The translations under genes and the position numbers were made by a program. From Phycisphaerales bacterium (GTDB taxonomy: Bacteria > Planctomycetota > Phycisphaerae > Phycisphaerales > UBA1924), in NCBI GenBank assembly GCA_029260555.1, contig JAJDCZ010000037.1:1-51174 (forward strand): DNA of 51,174 nucleotides, read 5' to 3'. This document shows, in pieces, positions 26,653-35,616 of this stretch. A model generated the notes under the pieces. The model did no database searches and was not told the DNA's origin. It saw nothing but the letters and a program-made list of their open reading frames with translations. The first letter of the stretch is position 1. Each line of letters opens with the position of its first letter.

Positions 26653-27261
26653 ATGATGACACACCTCATGATCATTGGCGGAACTGGGATGCTCCGGGGT
26701 GTCGCCTTGGAGTGTGCGAGCCGAGGCTGGACAGTCTCGGTCGTTGCAAGGCGGGAAGCACTGCTCATAGAACTTGCCAATGAGGCCAAGGCACTGGCGG
26801 GGCAGATTCTGCCCCTTTGCGTTGACTACACCTGCTCGGATTTATTTGTGCAGAAACTTCAAGAGCACTGCCAAACGCACAGCATACCATCGATTTGCAT
26901 CGCGTGGATTCACAACACCGCACCTGATGCGACGCGATTAGCTGCGCGGGAACTCGTTGCTGCACAGGGCCAGACACCACTCGATTTCATCCGTGTGCTT
27001 ACAAGGCTTCGCACGCAGGATCCGCAGGATCGCACCGTTGCAATCCCATGCCCGGACGAAACGGAGCTTTGCAAGATGATGGGTCTGACATACCGCAAAG
27101 CCATCCTCGGATGGGTTGTTGAGCCTGGTGAATCGCGGTGGCTCACACGAGACGAGATTGCAAAAGGAGTTATTGACGCGATCGGCTCGGGCGCAGCCGT
27201 CACTGCCATCGGGCAGATAGATCCGATCGAAACAAATCCAGAGCACACTCGCAGCATGTGA
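26653..27261 (+). CDS. Short Rossmann-fold (SDR-like) protein
   Basis: 202 residues from tandem ATGs at 26653/26656; an ATG at 26611 gives 14 more residues before the fold. LMIIGGTGMLRGVALECASRGW is a dinucleotide-binding start, and a YRK triad-like segment is at GLTYRKAILGWVVEPGES. It resembles short-chain dehydrogenases reduced to the N-terminal part plus a short C-terminus. Substrate unknown. Its 5' end faces the saccharopine-dehydrogenase-like gene, so the two may share a regulatory region of about 260 bases. Confidence 0.65.
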   Translation: MMTHLMIIGGTGMLRGVALECASRGWTVSVVARREALLIELANEAKALAGQILPLCVDYTCSDLFVQKLQEHCQTHSIPSICIAWIHNTAPDATRLAARELVAAQGQTPLDFIRVLTRLRTQDPQDRTVAIPCPDETELCKMMGLTYRKAILGWVVEPGESRWLTRDEIAKGVIDAIGSGAAVTAIGQIDPIETNPEHTRSM

Positions 27262-27407
27262 AATACATGGACTGGGCTATGGACAGAATGGCGGTCATTG
27301 CCAGAGCATGTGCAGCACGGCCAATCACCAGCAATCAAGGTTTGCGTCAGATCAGTCTGTCGTGCCCATACTTTTCAGCCGTGCACACACGCTCTGAAGA
27401 GAAGCAT

Positions 27408-27776
27408 CTACGAAAATGGATTATAGATCATCAAGATAAAGAGAACAGCAGTAAGAAGGACAAACAACGCCAGCAGTGTGTATAGAAGCCGTTGAGATAC
27501 CTGTTCCACGCTTCGGAAAAACCACATCAGACTGGCAAGTAGTATGAGCGCAACGATTCCCACGATCCAGAAATATTCAGGCTCAGAACCCCAGAGTGTG
27601 CCCCATGAAAAATAACCTCGTATCAGTACGAAGCCAACATAAAGACCTATGCCGGATATGGCTCCAAGAAGCGCAAATATAAGATTGAGTTGCCATGGAC
27701 AACAAGCAATGACGAGTGGCTGAACAGTTGTGCCACACTCTGGACACACGCTGACCTCTGCTTTTTCATCAATCAT
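27408..27776 (-). CDS. Small zinc-ribbon membrane protein
   Basis: 122 residues. The N-terminus has CPECG and, further on, a CC pair that could complete a metal site. Three hydrophobic segments follow (LIFALLGAISGIGLYVGFVL; FWIVGIVALILLASLMWFF; LLYTLLALFVLLTAVLFILM). The start overlaps the end of the preceding gene by eight bases, so they form one unit. Function not recognised. Confidence 0.65.
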   Translation of the reverse strand: MIDEKAEVSVCPECGTTVQPLVIACCPWQLNLIFALLGAISGIGLYVGFVLIRGYFSWGTLWGSEPEYFWIVGIVALILLASLMWFFRSVEQVSQRLLYTLLALFVLLTAVLFILMIYNPFS

Positions 27777-28698
27777 TTCCGTAGCGGAGTGACCTCGGCG
27801 ACATGTTTCGGATTGGATTTGGCCGCTTGGGCTTCTTTTTTAACTCGATATTCCACAATGCAAAGACAACCCCCAGCGGCAAGATTGCTGCCAGTTGAAT
27901 AAATACCTTGATTTTCCAGACATCCATATAAACCGTAGCAAGCACCACGATGACAACAGCCAGAACAGCCGCCCTGACAATGCGATGATAAAACTTGAGC
28001 GTTGCATCGGGAAAGTCCATGTCACGACCCAGATTGACTCGGCCACACTCGGAACACACAGCAGAAATCGGTGTTGGATAGCTGCAAAACTGGCATCGGC
28101 CCTGCCTTCTTCTTCTGGCTCTTCTCCAATTCACGAAACTGTACAGACTGAAGCCAAGAATGCCAGTAAAAAAAAGTGTGTTGAAAGCAAACCCCGCCGG
28201 TACAGGTAACAATGCAAGTCGTCTCACTGCATCGCTATTGGGCACAATCTCGGATACTGGTATTCCCCTCTCCAACAAGCTGCCTCGCAATTCAGTGAGC
28301 TTGGGAGTAACTCCATTACCAAATATGAGTGTATGTCTTCGAATACTTCGCATACTCCGCATGGGCATGCCATATGAGCACAGACTGGCATAATATGCTG
28401 AAACCCCCTTGGCTCTTGGGGGCTGCCAGTTGAAAGAGTTTCCTTCTAATGTAATGCCAAATCCACTGATCAGATCGCAAGAATCAGGCTGAGGCCAGCC
28501 ATCTGGCACACTCACTGACCACTCATCACAAGGAGTGTCATAAGTTGCAGAGTAGTAAGTCCAGCCAATCGTTCCAATGATCCACGCAACAATCACATTC
28601 AACATGGCACCGGCAAGCAGGAAAACTATGGCCCAGCGTACCATTGGCAGCCGGTTCTGCTTCTCCGATCTTTGTATGGGAGAGTTTGATTCAGACAC
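27769..28698 (-). CDS. Membrane protein with internal zinc ribbon
   Basis: 309 residues. Hydrophobic segments near residues 20-45, 165-185, 238-258 and 262-280. A zinc-ribbon GRCQFCSYPTPISAVCSECG lies in the middle. Phycisphaerae genomes often carry membrane proteins of this layout. No known function. It is the first gene of a two-gene minus-strand unit, just downstream of the SecA-like gene. Confidence 0.65.
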   Translation of the reverse strand: MSESNSPIQRSEKQNRLPMVRWAIVFLLAGAMLNVIVAWIIGTIGWTYYSATYDTPCDEWSVSVPDGWPQPDSCDLISGFGITLEGNSFNWQPPRAKGVSAYYASLCSYGMPMRSMRSIRRHTLIFGNGVTPKLTELRGSLLERGIPVSEIVPNSDAVRRLALLPVPAGFAFNTLFFTGILGFSLYSFVNWRRARRRRQGRCQFCSYPTPISAVCSECGRVNLGRDMDFPDATLKFYHRIVRAAVLAVVIVVLATVYMDVWKIKVFIQLAAILPLGVVFALWNIELKKKPKRPNPIRNMSPRSLRYGND

Positions 28699-28721
28699 CA
28701 GAGTTACTCCGCCTCAATGCG

Positions 28722-28760
28722 TTGCGTATCCACAGGCATCTCAGGTACCAAGATACGCAA
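28722..28760. terminator. Inverted repeat downstream of the SecA-like gene
   Basis: TTGCGTATC (28722-28730) and GATACGCAA (28752-28760) form a 9-bp perfect stem with a 21-nt loop, in the gap between the SecA-like stop and the next minus-strand gene. No T-run, so it may be a terminator or an operator. Confidence 0.35.
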
Positions 28761-28811
28761 TGTCAGTATACATCGATTCCTGGCAATTGGATCAGATACC
28801 CGCACGCCGTT

Positions 28812-30851
28812 CTATCGTGAAACATGGTGCAGCGAGAGTTCAAGTTGAGCATCTGCTCTGGATGCACTGGTACGCATGACGCGTGCTCGACCGCCTGCCA
28901 GGCGTTGGGCAGACCCAAACAGCAGAGAGCCAATGATGCGCGTCAGGCGTGAGTCCGAGCCCGTTGTAGTGATTGACCAGCAGCAGGCCTGCTTGAGTAT
29001 ACCAAAGCCGAACCGCTGCACGATCGAATCGTCAAGTGCAACAAAGATTTCCGCACGCCCCGGATCGCCTTGACGACCGGCCCTTCCAAAGAGTTGACGA
29101 TCAACCCGGCGTTCGTCGTGGTGCGCGGTTGCGATGACAGCCAGCCCGCCCAGTTCACGCACGCCCTCTCCCAGCAGAATATCCGTGCCACGCCCAGCCA
29201 TGTTTGTCGCCACCGTGACCGCTCCGCGTCGCCCAGCTTGGGCAATGATGTCAGCTTCTTCATCAGCTCGCAAGGCATTGAGCACCCGACACGCAACACC
29301 TGCATCTTCAAGTGCCTTTGCCAGTGCCTCTGAGTCGTTTACGCTCCAGGTTCCCACCAGCACGGGCTGGGAGGTTTCATGAACAGCGCACACCCTGCTC
29401 AACACCGCTGCGTGTTTGTCCTGCTCGGTCAGATGGATAGTGTCGGGCATGTGCTTGCGGATCATGGGCCGATGCGTAGGCACACGCGTCACCGCAAGGT
29501 CATAGGTCTCATACATCTCGGATGCGACTTCCCACGCGGTGCCTGTCATGCCACACAGGTGCTGATACTGCTGAAAAAAGCGTTGAAAGCTGATGCGCGT
29601 CGTCGTTCGGCGTTCGCTGGCTGCATCAAGCCCCTCTTTCACTTCAACAGCTTGATGCAACCCCAGCTGCCATTGCCGGCCTGCAAGCATGCGACCCGTA
29701 GAGCGATCGACGATCACCACTTCATCATCGCTGATAACATAATCCTCGCCAAGGATATATAACTCACGAGCGGTTAATGCCTGCTCAATCAACTCCTGCC
29801 TGCGACGAGGCCCCGCCCAAAATGCAGGCAGCTGTTCTGCAAGTTCACCGAGTTGTTCTTTCCCCTGCTCAGTTAATGTAATACGACGAAGCTTGCGATC
29901 CACAGCATAATGCCCATCTTCACTGAGTGTTTGAGCAATCTGTCCCGCAATGCGATAGCACGATCGCATGTTGTCCGGGTCACTTTCATCAACTTCAATA
30001 TCCTGCCCGATGATCGCAGGCGTGACAGCATCGTCGATCAGCACGCTATCAGCTTCGTCGACGATCGCAGCACAAAGTCCGCGTTGCACCAGAAGCTGAC
30101 CCCAGCTTTGATTCTGCCCCGGTTGATCGATCTGTTCAATCTGATCCAGCACATGACCCACCAGCGTTGGTGTAAGCGGGGCACACAGCCGATCTCTCAG
30201 CCAGTCAAAGACCACCTGCTTGTCAGCTGCATGCGTGATATCACACGCATACGCATGTCGGCGCTCGTGTGATTCGGATTCTTCCTGAATCACACCGACA
30301 CTCAAGTTGAGTCTCTGATAAGCGGGGCTGGTGATGTGTGCATCTCGCTGTGCCAGATAATCATTTACGGTGATGACATGTACGCCTTGCCCGTGCCAGC
30401 CCAGCAGTGCTGCAGGCAAGATCGCGGTGATGGTTTTGCCTTCGCCAGTCGCCATTTCCGCACATCGGCCCGCAGCCATCACCAGGCCGCCCATGACCTG
30501 TTCGACATACAACTGCATACCCAGTTGTCGCCGCACCACTTCGTGAATAGCTGCGAACGCGCGGTCCACAGTTTGCATGTCATGCTGATTGACGCGTACA
30601 TCTTGGCGCACACTCAGGATGTATTCATCAAGCTGAACTTCACTCTGATCGCCAAGTTTCTGAGCATCATTAACGATCCGCTGGGCGCGCAAGCGGAGTG
30701 CAGCCGTCGCTTTTTTTCGCGCCAGTATGCCAGCCAGACGCCGTGCAGGTTGATCAAGCCCGCGAGGAGGCTCAGGTCTGCGCATGGGTCTTGCCAAGGC
30801 GCCCCACAGGCGATCATTCGCCATGCCGACCTGGCCCGCAGCGTCTACCAT
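28812..30851 (-). CDS. Short SecA-like protein translocase ATPase
   Basis: 679 residues from the ATG at 30851, which overlaps the stop of the upstream gene (ATGGTAG); a GTG at 30893 would add 14 residues. SecA motifs are clear: Walker A AEMATGEGKT near 131-140, the DEAD-box equivalent VDEADSVLID, the preprotein cross-linking region with VIVDRSTGRMLAGRQW and GLHQAVEVKEG, CGMTGTAWE, TNMAGRGTDILLG, and the arginine-finger motif RRVDRQLFGRAGRQGDPG. The protein ends soon after NBD2: the helical wing/scaffold region is shortened and the C-terminal zinc-binding tail is absent (housekeeping SecA is about 850-900 residues). It is probably an accessory SecA dedicated to the export-like genes upstream, to which it is translationally coupled. 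Confidence 0.9.
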   Translation of the reverse strand: MVDAAGQVGMANDRLWGALARPMRRPEPPRGLDQPARRLAGILARKKATAALRLRAQRIVNDAQKLGDQSEVQLDEYILSVRQDVRVNQHDMQTVDRAFAAIHEVVRRQLGMQLYVEQVMGGLVMAAGRCAEMATGEGKTITAILPAALLGWHGQGVHVITVNDYLAQRDAHITSPAYQRLNLSVGVIQEESESHERRHAYACDITHAADKQVVFDWLRDRLCAPLTPTLVGHVLDQIEQIDQPGQNQSWGQLLVQRGLCAAIVDEADSVLIDDAVTPAIIGQDIEVDESDPDNMRSCYRIAGQIAQTLSEDGHYAVDRKLRRITLTEQGKEQLGELAEQLPAFWAGPRRRQELIEQALTARELYILGEDYVISDDEVVIVDRSTGRMLAGRQWQLGLHQAVEVKEGLDAASERRTTTRISFQRFFQQYQHLCGMTGTAWEVASEMYETYDLAVTRVPTHRPMIRKHMPDTIHLTEQDKHAAVLSRVCAVHETSQPVLVGTWSVNDSEALAKALEDAGVACRVLNALRADEEADIIAQAGRRGAVTVATNMAGRGTDILLGEGVRELGGLAVIATAHHDERRVDRQLFGRAGRQGDPGRAEIFVALDDSIVQRFGFGILKQACCWSITTTGSDSRLTRIIGSLLFGSAQRLAGGRARVMRTSASRADAQLELSLHHVSR

Positions 30852-33034
30852 CCCAGCCTGCTCGAAAGATACTGGGCAATGCGTCTGCGCCACTGCTTTG
30901 CCAAAGGCGTTGGTTTGATCGCAAGGCGAACCCTAGCCCTCAGCCCCTGGGACAAACCATCAATATTCTCAGGTTGAACTTCGATAATGAAATGCTCGTT
31001 GAGTGTGCGCGAGCCACTGCGATCTGAAGGATCAAGAATCACATCACCCCCCGCATCTCTTGAAAGTGACATCTGATCCAGATCATGTGTACCTGCGGGC
31101 GCGACGCGACTGACGCTGGCGCGGATCACACGCCCAGCATTGCCATGCACACGCACGCTTGCCCGAGGCATAACGCCCGGCTCACCAAACACATATCCAT
31201 GCACACGCCCCGGCACAATAGTGCGAACCACCAGATCGTCAATGCTGATGACCTGCCCAATCAACATGCCTTTCTCAATGAATCGGCCCGTGAGGTTGTC
31301 AATATCAAGCCCGATACCCCTGTCAACGCTCAGCGTGCCTGCGATCGGCGATGTAATGGTCAGTCGCCTCAGTCTTTCTTTCATGTTGTGTAAATCTTCA
31401 GTGAGCAGATCAACCCGGTTCTGCGCCACAGCCCGCTGAGCAGGCGATGTGGTCATAGCGATGTCCCGATCAATTCGGGCAGCTTCAAGTTGTGCTACAA
31501 GTTGATCATGTGACGATTTCAAAGCAGGATTTTCAAGTTCAATGATTGCCTGGCTTGGGGAAACTTGCTCTCCAGCGTGCACAAGGATATTTTTGACAAA
31601 GCCCATTTCGCTGGCACGAAGAGGCGCAGTTTTCGCGGGTTCAACGGTGCCGCTGGCATAGCCTGCTGTCGGCATGGGTACCAGACCGATCAATCCAACA
31701 AGCAGGATGCTGGTGCCAGAGACTACAACAAGAGCCCTGCCGCGTCTGCCAACCAGTCTGGGCGAAGTCAGCAAATATGTAATCCCCTTGGCGATGGGCC
31801 AGACCAACCACGCCACTGCACCCGCAGCACCCAGAAGCAGGCCGACCGCAGGGAACTTCGAGATGATCACCATCAGGATCGTCAGCGTAATAAATACGCG
31901 ATAAGGCAGACTTAACAGCGAATAGACCATCAAGAACCACGCCTCAGCCTTATCACGCACAACCGGAGGCCGAAGCCCGGGCACGCCATAAACAAACCGC
32001 TCAAGCAGATACACCGTTAACTCTCGCGAACGCTGAGCCAGATTGGGTGAACCCACCAGATCCGAAAGAATGTAATAACCGTCGTACCTGAGCAATGGGT
32101 TGATGTTGAATACGATCGTCGTGACACCCGAAACAATGATGATTTGATATGACACGCTGTTGAGCGTGCCCGGCTCGGTGATCGCCCAGATGATCGCAGC
32201 TATTCCAGCAGCAAATGTTTCGACCAGCATGCCCGCCGATGAAACCATAATTCTCTTGGCTGCTTCAGGCATGCGCCACGAACTGGTCGCATCGCAATAA
32301 GGCAATGGCAAGAGTCCTGCGATCAATATCACACCAATCTCAGTTGATCGCCCGCCCATCGCTTTGCATGCCATCGCATGCCCAAGCTCATGCCAAATCC
32401 GCAGCCCGATGAACACCACACCAAGCCACGCCATCGTAGTGGGATCAAACACAAGCACTTTGCCCAGTTGCGTCGCAGCAGTTCCCAGATTGTTCAAGAG
32501 CATCCAGAGCCCTGTGACCACCACCACAAGCCACGCAGCCAAACCCCAGCGTGAGAACATGAGCTTGATGATGGATTCAAATCGCACCAGTAAAGGCTCG
32601 GGGTTGAAGACCGGAATCGAGAAAAAGAACCAGCCGCCGGTTCGCTGTTTTGTTTTGGTTTGCCTGGCTTTCGTGTGGCGAAGCATCACCATGTCAGCAG
32701 CCAGAGGAAGATCACCCATGAGCAGGCCAAATGACTGAAGCTGACTCAACAAGTCGATACATTCTTTCTGAGTCGGTGCATCATCACCAAGTGTTGCGTT
32801 GCAGGTATTCCAGGCATCAGTGATGGTCGTTTTTCCATCAAGTTGACCCGCAAAGAAGTAGGCAGATTCGGACATGCGGTAGTACTGGCCGCTGGCGGGA
32901 TCTTCCACGATGTACCAGATGGATCGGCCTGCGCGTTGGCGAATCATCTGCGCATGCGGGTTGAGTCTGGGGTGGGTATGAGCCACGCGGTACCAGGAGT
33001 CGCTGAATGTGCTGCTGACATCTGTTTGAAACAC
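30845..33034 (-). CDS. PqqD-like / M50 site-2 protease / HlyD adaptor fusion
   Basis: 729 residues from a GTG at 33034, one base after the upstream stop. Residues about 35-110 resemble a PqqD-like winged helix (YYRMSESAYFFAGQLDG ... DLLSQLQSFGLL), a peptide-binding fold. An intramembrane M50 peptidase follows, with zinc motif HELGH at 215-219 and the partner motif NINPLLRYDGYY near 310-321. After more membrane segments comes a HlyD-type periplasmic adaptor, about 455-700, with a lipoyl-like hairpin and coiled coil (VKNILVHAGEQVSPSQAIIE; ITSPIAGTLSVDRG). Active-site residues look intact. Similar fusions occur in peptide/bacteriocin exporters. The substrate is unknown. Confidence 0.88.
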   Translation of the reverse strand: MFQTDVSSTFSDSWYRVAHTHPRLNPHAQMIRQRAGRSIWYIVEDPASGQYYRMSESAYFFAGQLDGKTTITDAWNTCNATLGDDAPTQKECIDLLSQLQSFGLLMGDLPLAADMVMLRHTKARQTKTKQRTGGWFFFSIPVFNPEPLLVRFESIIKLMFSRWGLAAWLVVVVTGLWMLLNNLGTAATQLGKVLVFDPTTMAWLGVVFIGLRIWHELGHAMACKAMGGRSTEIGVILIAGLLPLPYCDATSSWRMPEAAKRIMVSSAGMLVETFAAGIAAIIWAITEPGTLNSVSYQIIIVSGVTTIVFNINPLLRYDGYYILSDLVGSPNLAQRSRELTVYLLERFVYGVPGLRPPVVRDKAEAWFLMVYSLLSLPYRVFITLTILMVIISKFPAVGLLLGAAGAVAWLVWPIAKGITYLLTSPRLVGRRGRALVVVSGTSILLVGLIGLVPMPTAGYASGTVEPAKTAPLRASEMGFVKNILVHAGEQVSPSQAIIELENPALKSSHDQLVAQLEAARIDRDIAMTTSPAQRAVAQNRVDLLTEDLHNMKERLRRLTITSPIAGTLSVDRGIGLDIDNLTGRFIEKGMLIGQVISIDDLVVRTIVPGRVHGYVFGEPGVMPRASVRVHGNAGRVIRASVSRVAPAGTHDLDQMSLSRDAGGDVILDPSDRSGSRTLNEHFIIEVQPENIDGLSQGLRARVRLAIKPTPLAKQWRRRIAQYLSSRLGW

Positions 33035-33035
33035 G

Positions 33036-35018
33036 CTACCACCACATGTTCAGGCGAACTTCATCAACGATGGGCCTGAAGATTCGGGCAAGACCCGTCG
33101 TCCAGCCCTTTGCTCGGATCTTCGCAGAACCAGTCATCCCCGGGGCAAGCCAGCTCACAGGTTCCAGGATAATCGCCTCGACCAGATAGACATTTTCACC
33201 ATCAACAACCTGTGCAACAGGATTGACTCGACTGATCACAATGGGCACACGCTGCCCGGGCCTTGCCTTGACAGAAATCGCGCCCTGACTATCAACCAGC
33301 ACACGCGATGCATCCCGCTCATCAACATGCACCACCGCGATGACTTGATCGTCGATTATCTCCATCAAAGGCCGGGTTGGATCAACCGATGCGCCGATGA
33401 ACGACTCAAGGTCGCCTCGCGCAACATGCCCGTCGATGGGCGAAACAATTGATGCCCGCTCAAATCGATCCTGAACTAATGCAAGATTCGCGGTTGCTTC
33501 GTTAATCAGTGCTTGAGCCTTGCGAACATTTGCCAGCTCATTTTTCCGCTGGGCTTCATCCTGCTGCACCATCAACGAAGAGATCTTGGCTTCAAGCTCA
33601 AGCATGGAAAGTTTGAGTTCGCGATCGACCATCTTGGCCAGCACCTGCCCCTTGTGTACCTCATCGCCAGGTCTGACCAACACCTGCTCAAGGTACCCCG
33701 CATACGGCGGCACGATCGTCCGTGATGTTCTTGCACGCAGATCAACACTCGCTTTGACCCGTGCAGGCAAAGGCACAAACACCAGAAGCACAAATACAAT
33801 CAGCACGGTCAGGGCGATCAACTTGGCGCCGGTATGCCTGGGACCAACCAGCTTTTGCCCCAGCTCGATGGTGCGATCTCGCATCACCCTCAGCACGCCA
33901 CGATCCGCCAGCCGCCGCGTCCACATCGCAGGTCCAATGAACTCAGCCATCAGCCGAAGCAGTGGGAGGGCTCCTTCAGGAAACGGGTCCGTCGCATCCC
34001 GCTCTAGCAGCACCACACCCACCAGATCGCCATCAACACGCAATGGCAAACTGACCATCGCTGCAGGGCCAAACCGCGAGCTGAGCTTTGCATGTGCCCG
34101 CGTGACACGCCGAAGCGCAGGATCATGATCGTGCTCAACAGGTACAGGAAACAAAATCTCCGTATCCTGTGAAGCACATTCTTCCATTGCATCTTCGATT
34201 GATTCCACAGCCTCAGCATTAGGATCGATATTCTCAGATCCACTCACCGACACCAGCCTGACGCGATCACGCCGAAGCAACCCGATAGAAACACGGCTGC
34301 TCCCAAAACGCCTTTGCAGTTCATGGCACAAAAGCGAGCCCATCGCTGCTGCATCTTCGCCGCGCTGTGCTGCATCCAGAAGCTCAAGCGTCTCACGCAG
34401 GCGGGCACGCTGTTCGCCCATTTTCAAGCACTGCTGTTGCCATAGATAACCTTCAAATCGGGCAGAAATCAACGCGATGGTCTGGATTGCCTGTGTACTG
34501 CTGCCCGAACCGATGCTGCTGGGTTGACCCTTGACCATCGGCACCAACACAATCACCGCGCCTTCAACCGTATCCTGGGTTTCCAGTGCGCACCCCATCG
34601 CAATCATCGCGGGTTGCTGGCCATACAGCCCGCTCCCGCCTTCGGTCTCGATGCGCTCGATTCGACTGCCTGGGTGGACCAGTGACCGATCGCCAGCCCG
34701 TTCCTGAGTAGCATTCGTAATGATGTCACACCCCAGACGCTCCAGATGTTGCAGGATTGACTGGCTCAGATTGGCTCGTTGTTCATCCTGAACATGAACG
34801 ACAGCAATTCCACCTCGTCTTGCCTGACCAGGCGCAAGCACAACGACAGCTGCGATGCCTCCCACCAGCCTGCATTGAAGCTCAAGCATCTGATGGAAAA
34901 ACTGATCCAACTCGCTCTGGCTTTGGTCAGAGTCTGCTGAGGGACCACCCGTGCCCGTTAGAGCACCGGAGGCATCTGGTTTTGCTGATTCGCTGGATCT
35001 GGTTTCTTCGACGCTCAT
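33036..35018 (-). CDS. GAF-domain protein fused to a HlyD-type membrane adaptor
   Basis: About 660 residues from the ATG at 35018, preceded by GAGGG; longer in-frame starts exist at 35090 (ATG) and 35096 (TTG). The cytoplasmic half has GAF-like folds (the clearer one near residues 210-375: MGSLLCHELQRRFGSSRVSI ... LPLRVDGDLVGVVLLERD). One membrane segment follows at about 400-417 (LIALTVLIVFVLLVFVPLPA), then a periplasmic adaptor region with lipoyl halves and coiled coil (VLVRPGDEVHKGQVLAKMVD; SIVSPIDGHVARGD). A GAF sensor on the inner side of an adaptor is unusual and suggests that export responds to a small cytoplasmic ligand. It ends one base before the M50 gene. Confidence 0.85.
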   Translation of the reverse strand: MSVEETRSSESAKPDASGALTGTGGPSADSDQSQSELDQFFHQMLELQCRLVGGIAAVVVLAPGQARRGGIAVVHVQDEQRANLSQSILQHLERLGCDIITNATQERAGDRSLVHPGSRIERIETEGGSGLYGQQPAMIAMGCALETQDTVEGAVIVLVPMVKGQPSSIGSGSSTQAIQTIALISARFEGYLWQQQCLKMGEQRARLRETLELLDAAQRGEDAAAMGSLLCHELQRRFGSSRVSIGLLRRDRVRLVSVSGSENIDPNAEAVESIEDAMEECASQDTEILFPVPVEHDHDPALRRVTRAHAKLSSRFGPAAMVSLPLRVDGDLVGVVLLERDATDPFPEGALPLLRLMAEFIGPAMWTRRLADRGVLRVMRDRTIELGQKLVGPRHTGAKLIALTVLIVFVLLVFVPLPARVKASVDLRARTSRTIVPPYAGYLEQVLVRPGDEVHKGQVLAKMVDRELKLSMLELEAKISSLMVQQDEAQRKNELANVRKAQALINEATANLALVQDRFERASIVSPIDGHVARGDLESFIGASVDPTRPLMEIIDDQVIAVVHVDERDASRVLVDSQGAISVKARPGQRVPIVISRVNPVAQVVDGENVYLVEAIILEPVSWLAPGMTGSAKIRAKGWTTGLARIFRPIVDEVRLNMWW

Positions 35019-35120
35019 CAGACCCTCGAAAAAGGTGCGTGTTATCCATGCCAAAACGATCTCCGGATCAATCCGAAAACCGTTCAGCATGGGCAATCTT
35101 GTGCGTCTGGTTCAGCGCGA

Positions 35121-35441
35121 TCAGGTCGCGTCAGAAGTCTCAGCAGCGGGCTGAGCACCTTGAATCTGAATCTCGCCGTTACGCTCTTCGTACTGGCGGA
35201 TCACCTGCCCCAGACTGATCGCGAGCCTCTTGGCGCCCGCCCAGTTCATCACAACCCGGCTACCCACAGCGAAGACCAGCGCGGGCTGACCATCCTGTGA
35301 AGGTACGGGAAGATTCATACCGTAATCCAGAACCACCTCGTCTTGCATGGTCGATGTACGGATTGTGTTGGCATAAGTGGTTACCATCTTCGACTCGTCA
35401 ATGCGAAGCTGTATCTGCTGTTGGTCTGCCTGGTCTGTCAT
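35121..35441 (-). CDS. DUF3467-family protein
   Basis: 106 residues from the ATG at 35441 (AAAGGA upstream). The segment RIDESKMVTTYANTIRTS followed by EVVLDYGMNLPV and VVMNWAGAKRLAISLGQVI is the DUF3467 pattern; the family has no established biochemical role. It lies within the export-like operon, between two adaptor genes (gap of 102 and 175 bases), and is retained as a separate small cytoplasmic protein. Confidence 0.8.
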   Translation of the reverse strand: MTDQADQQQIQLRIDESKMVTTYANTIRTSTMQDEVVLDYGMNLPVPSQDGQPALVFAVGSRVVMNWAGAKRLAISLGQVIRQYEERNGEIQIQGAQPAAETSDAT

Positions 35442-35616
35442 AATTATGGTCCTTTCTCTAATCGTGTTTCTGTCAAGGCAAAGCCCGAGGCTCATGTGCT
35501 CGGATTCGGTTGTCTCTGCCCGGTTCTTTCTGAGCCATCCCAGCTCGCATGCTGGGCGATGTTGACGATAGGCTCGCCGATTGCTCTGGTGGATCAAGGC
35601 AAGTAGGCTTGAGGGT

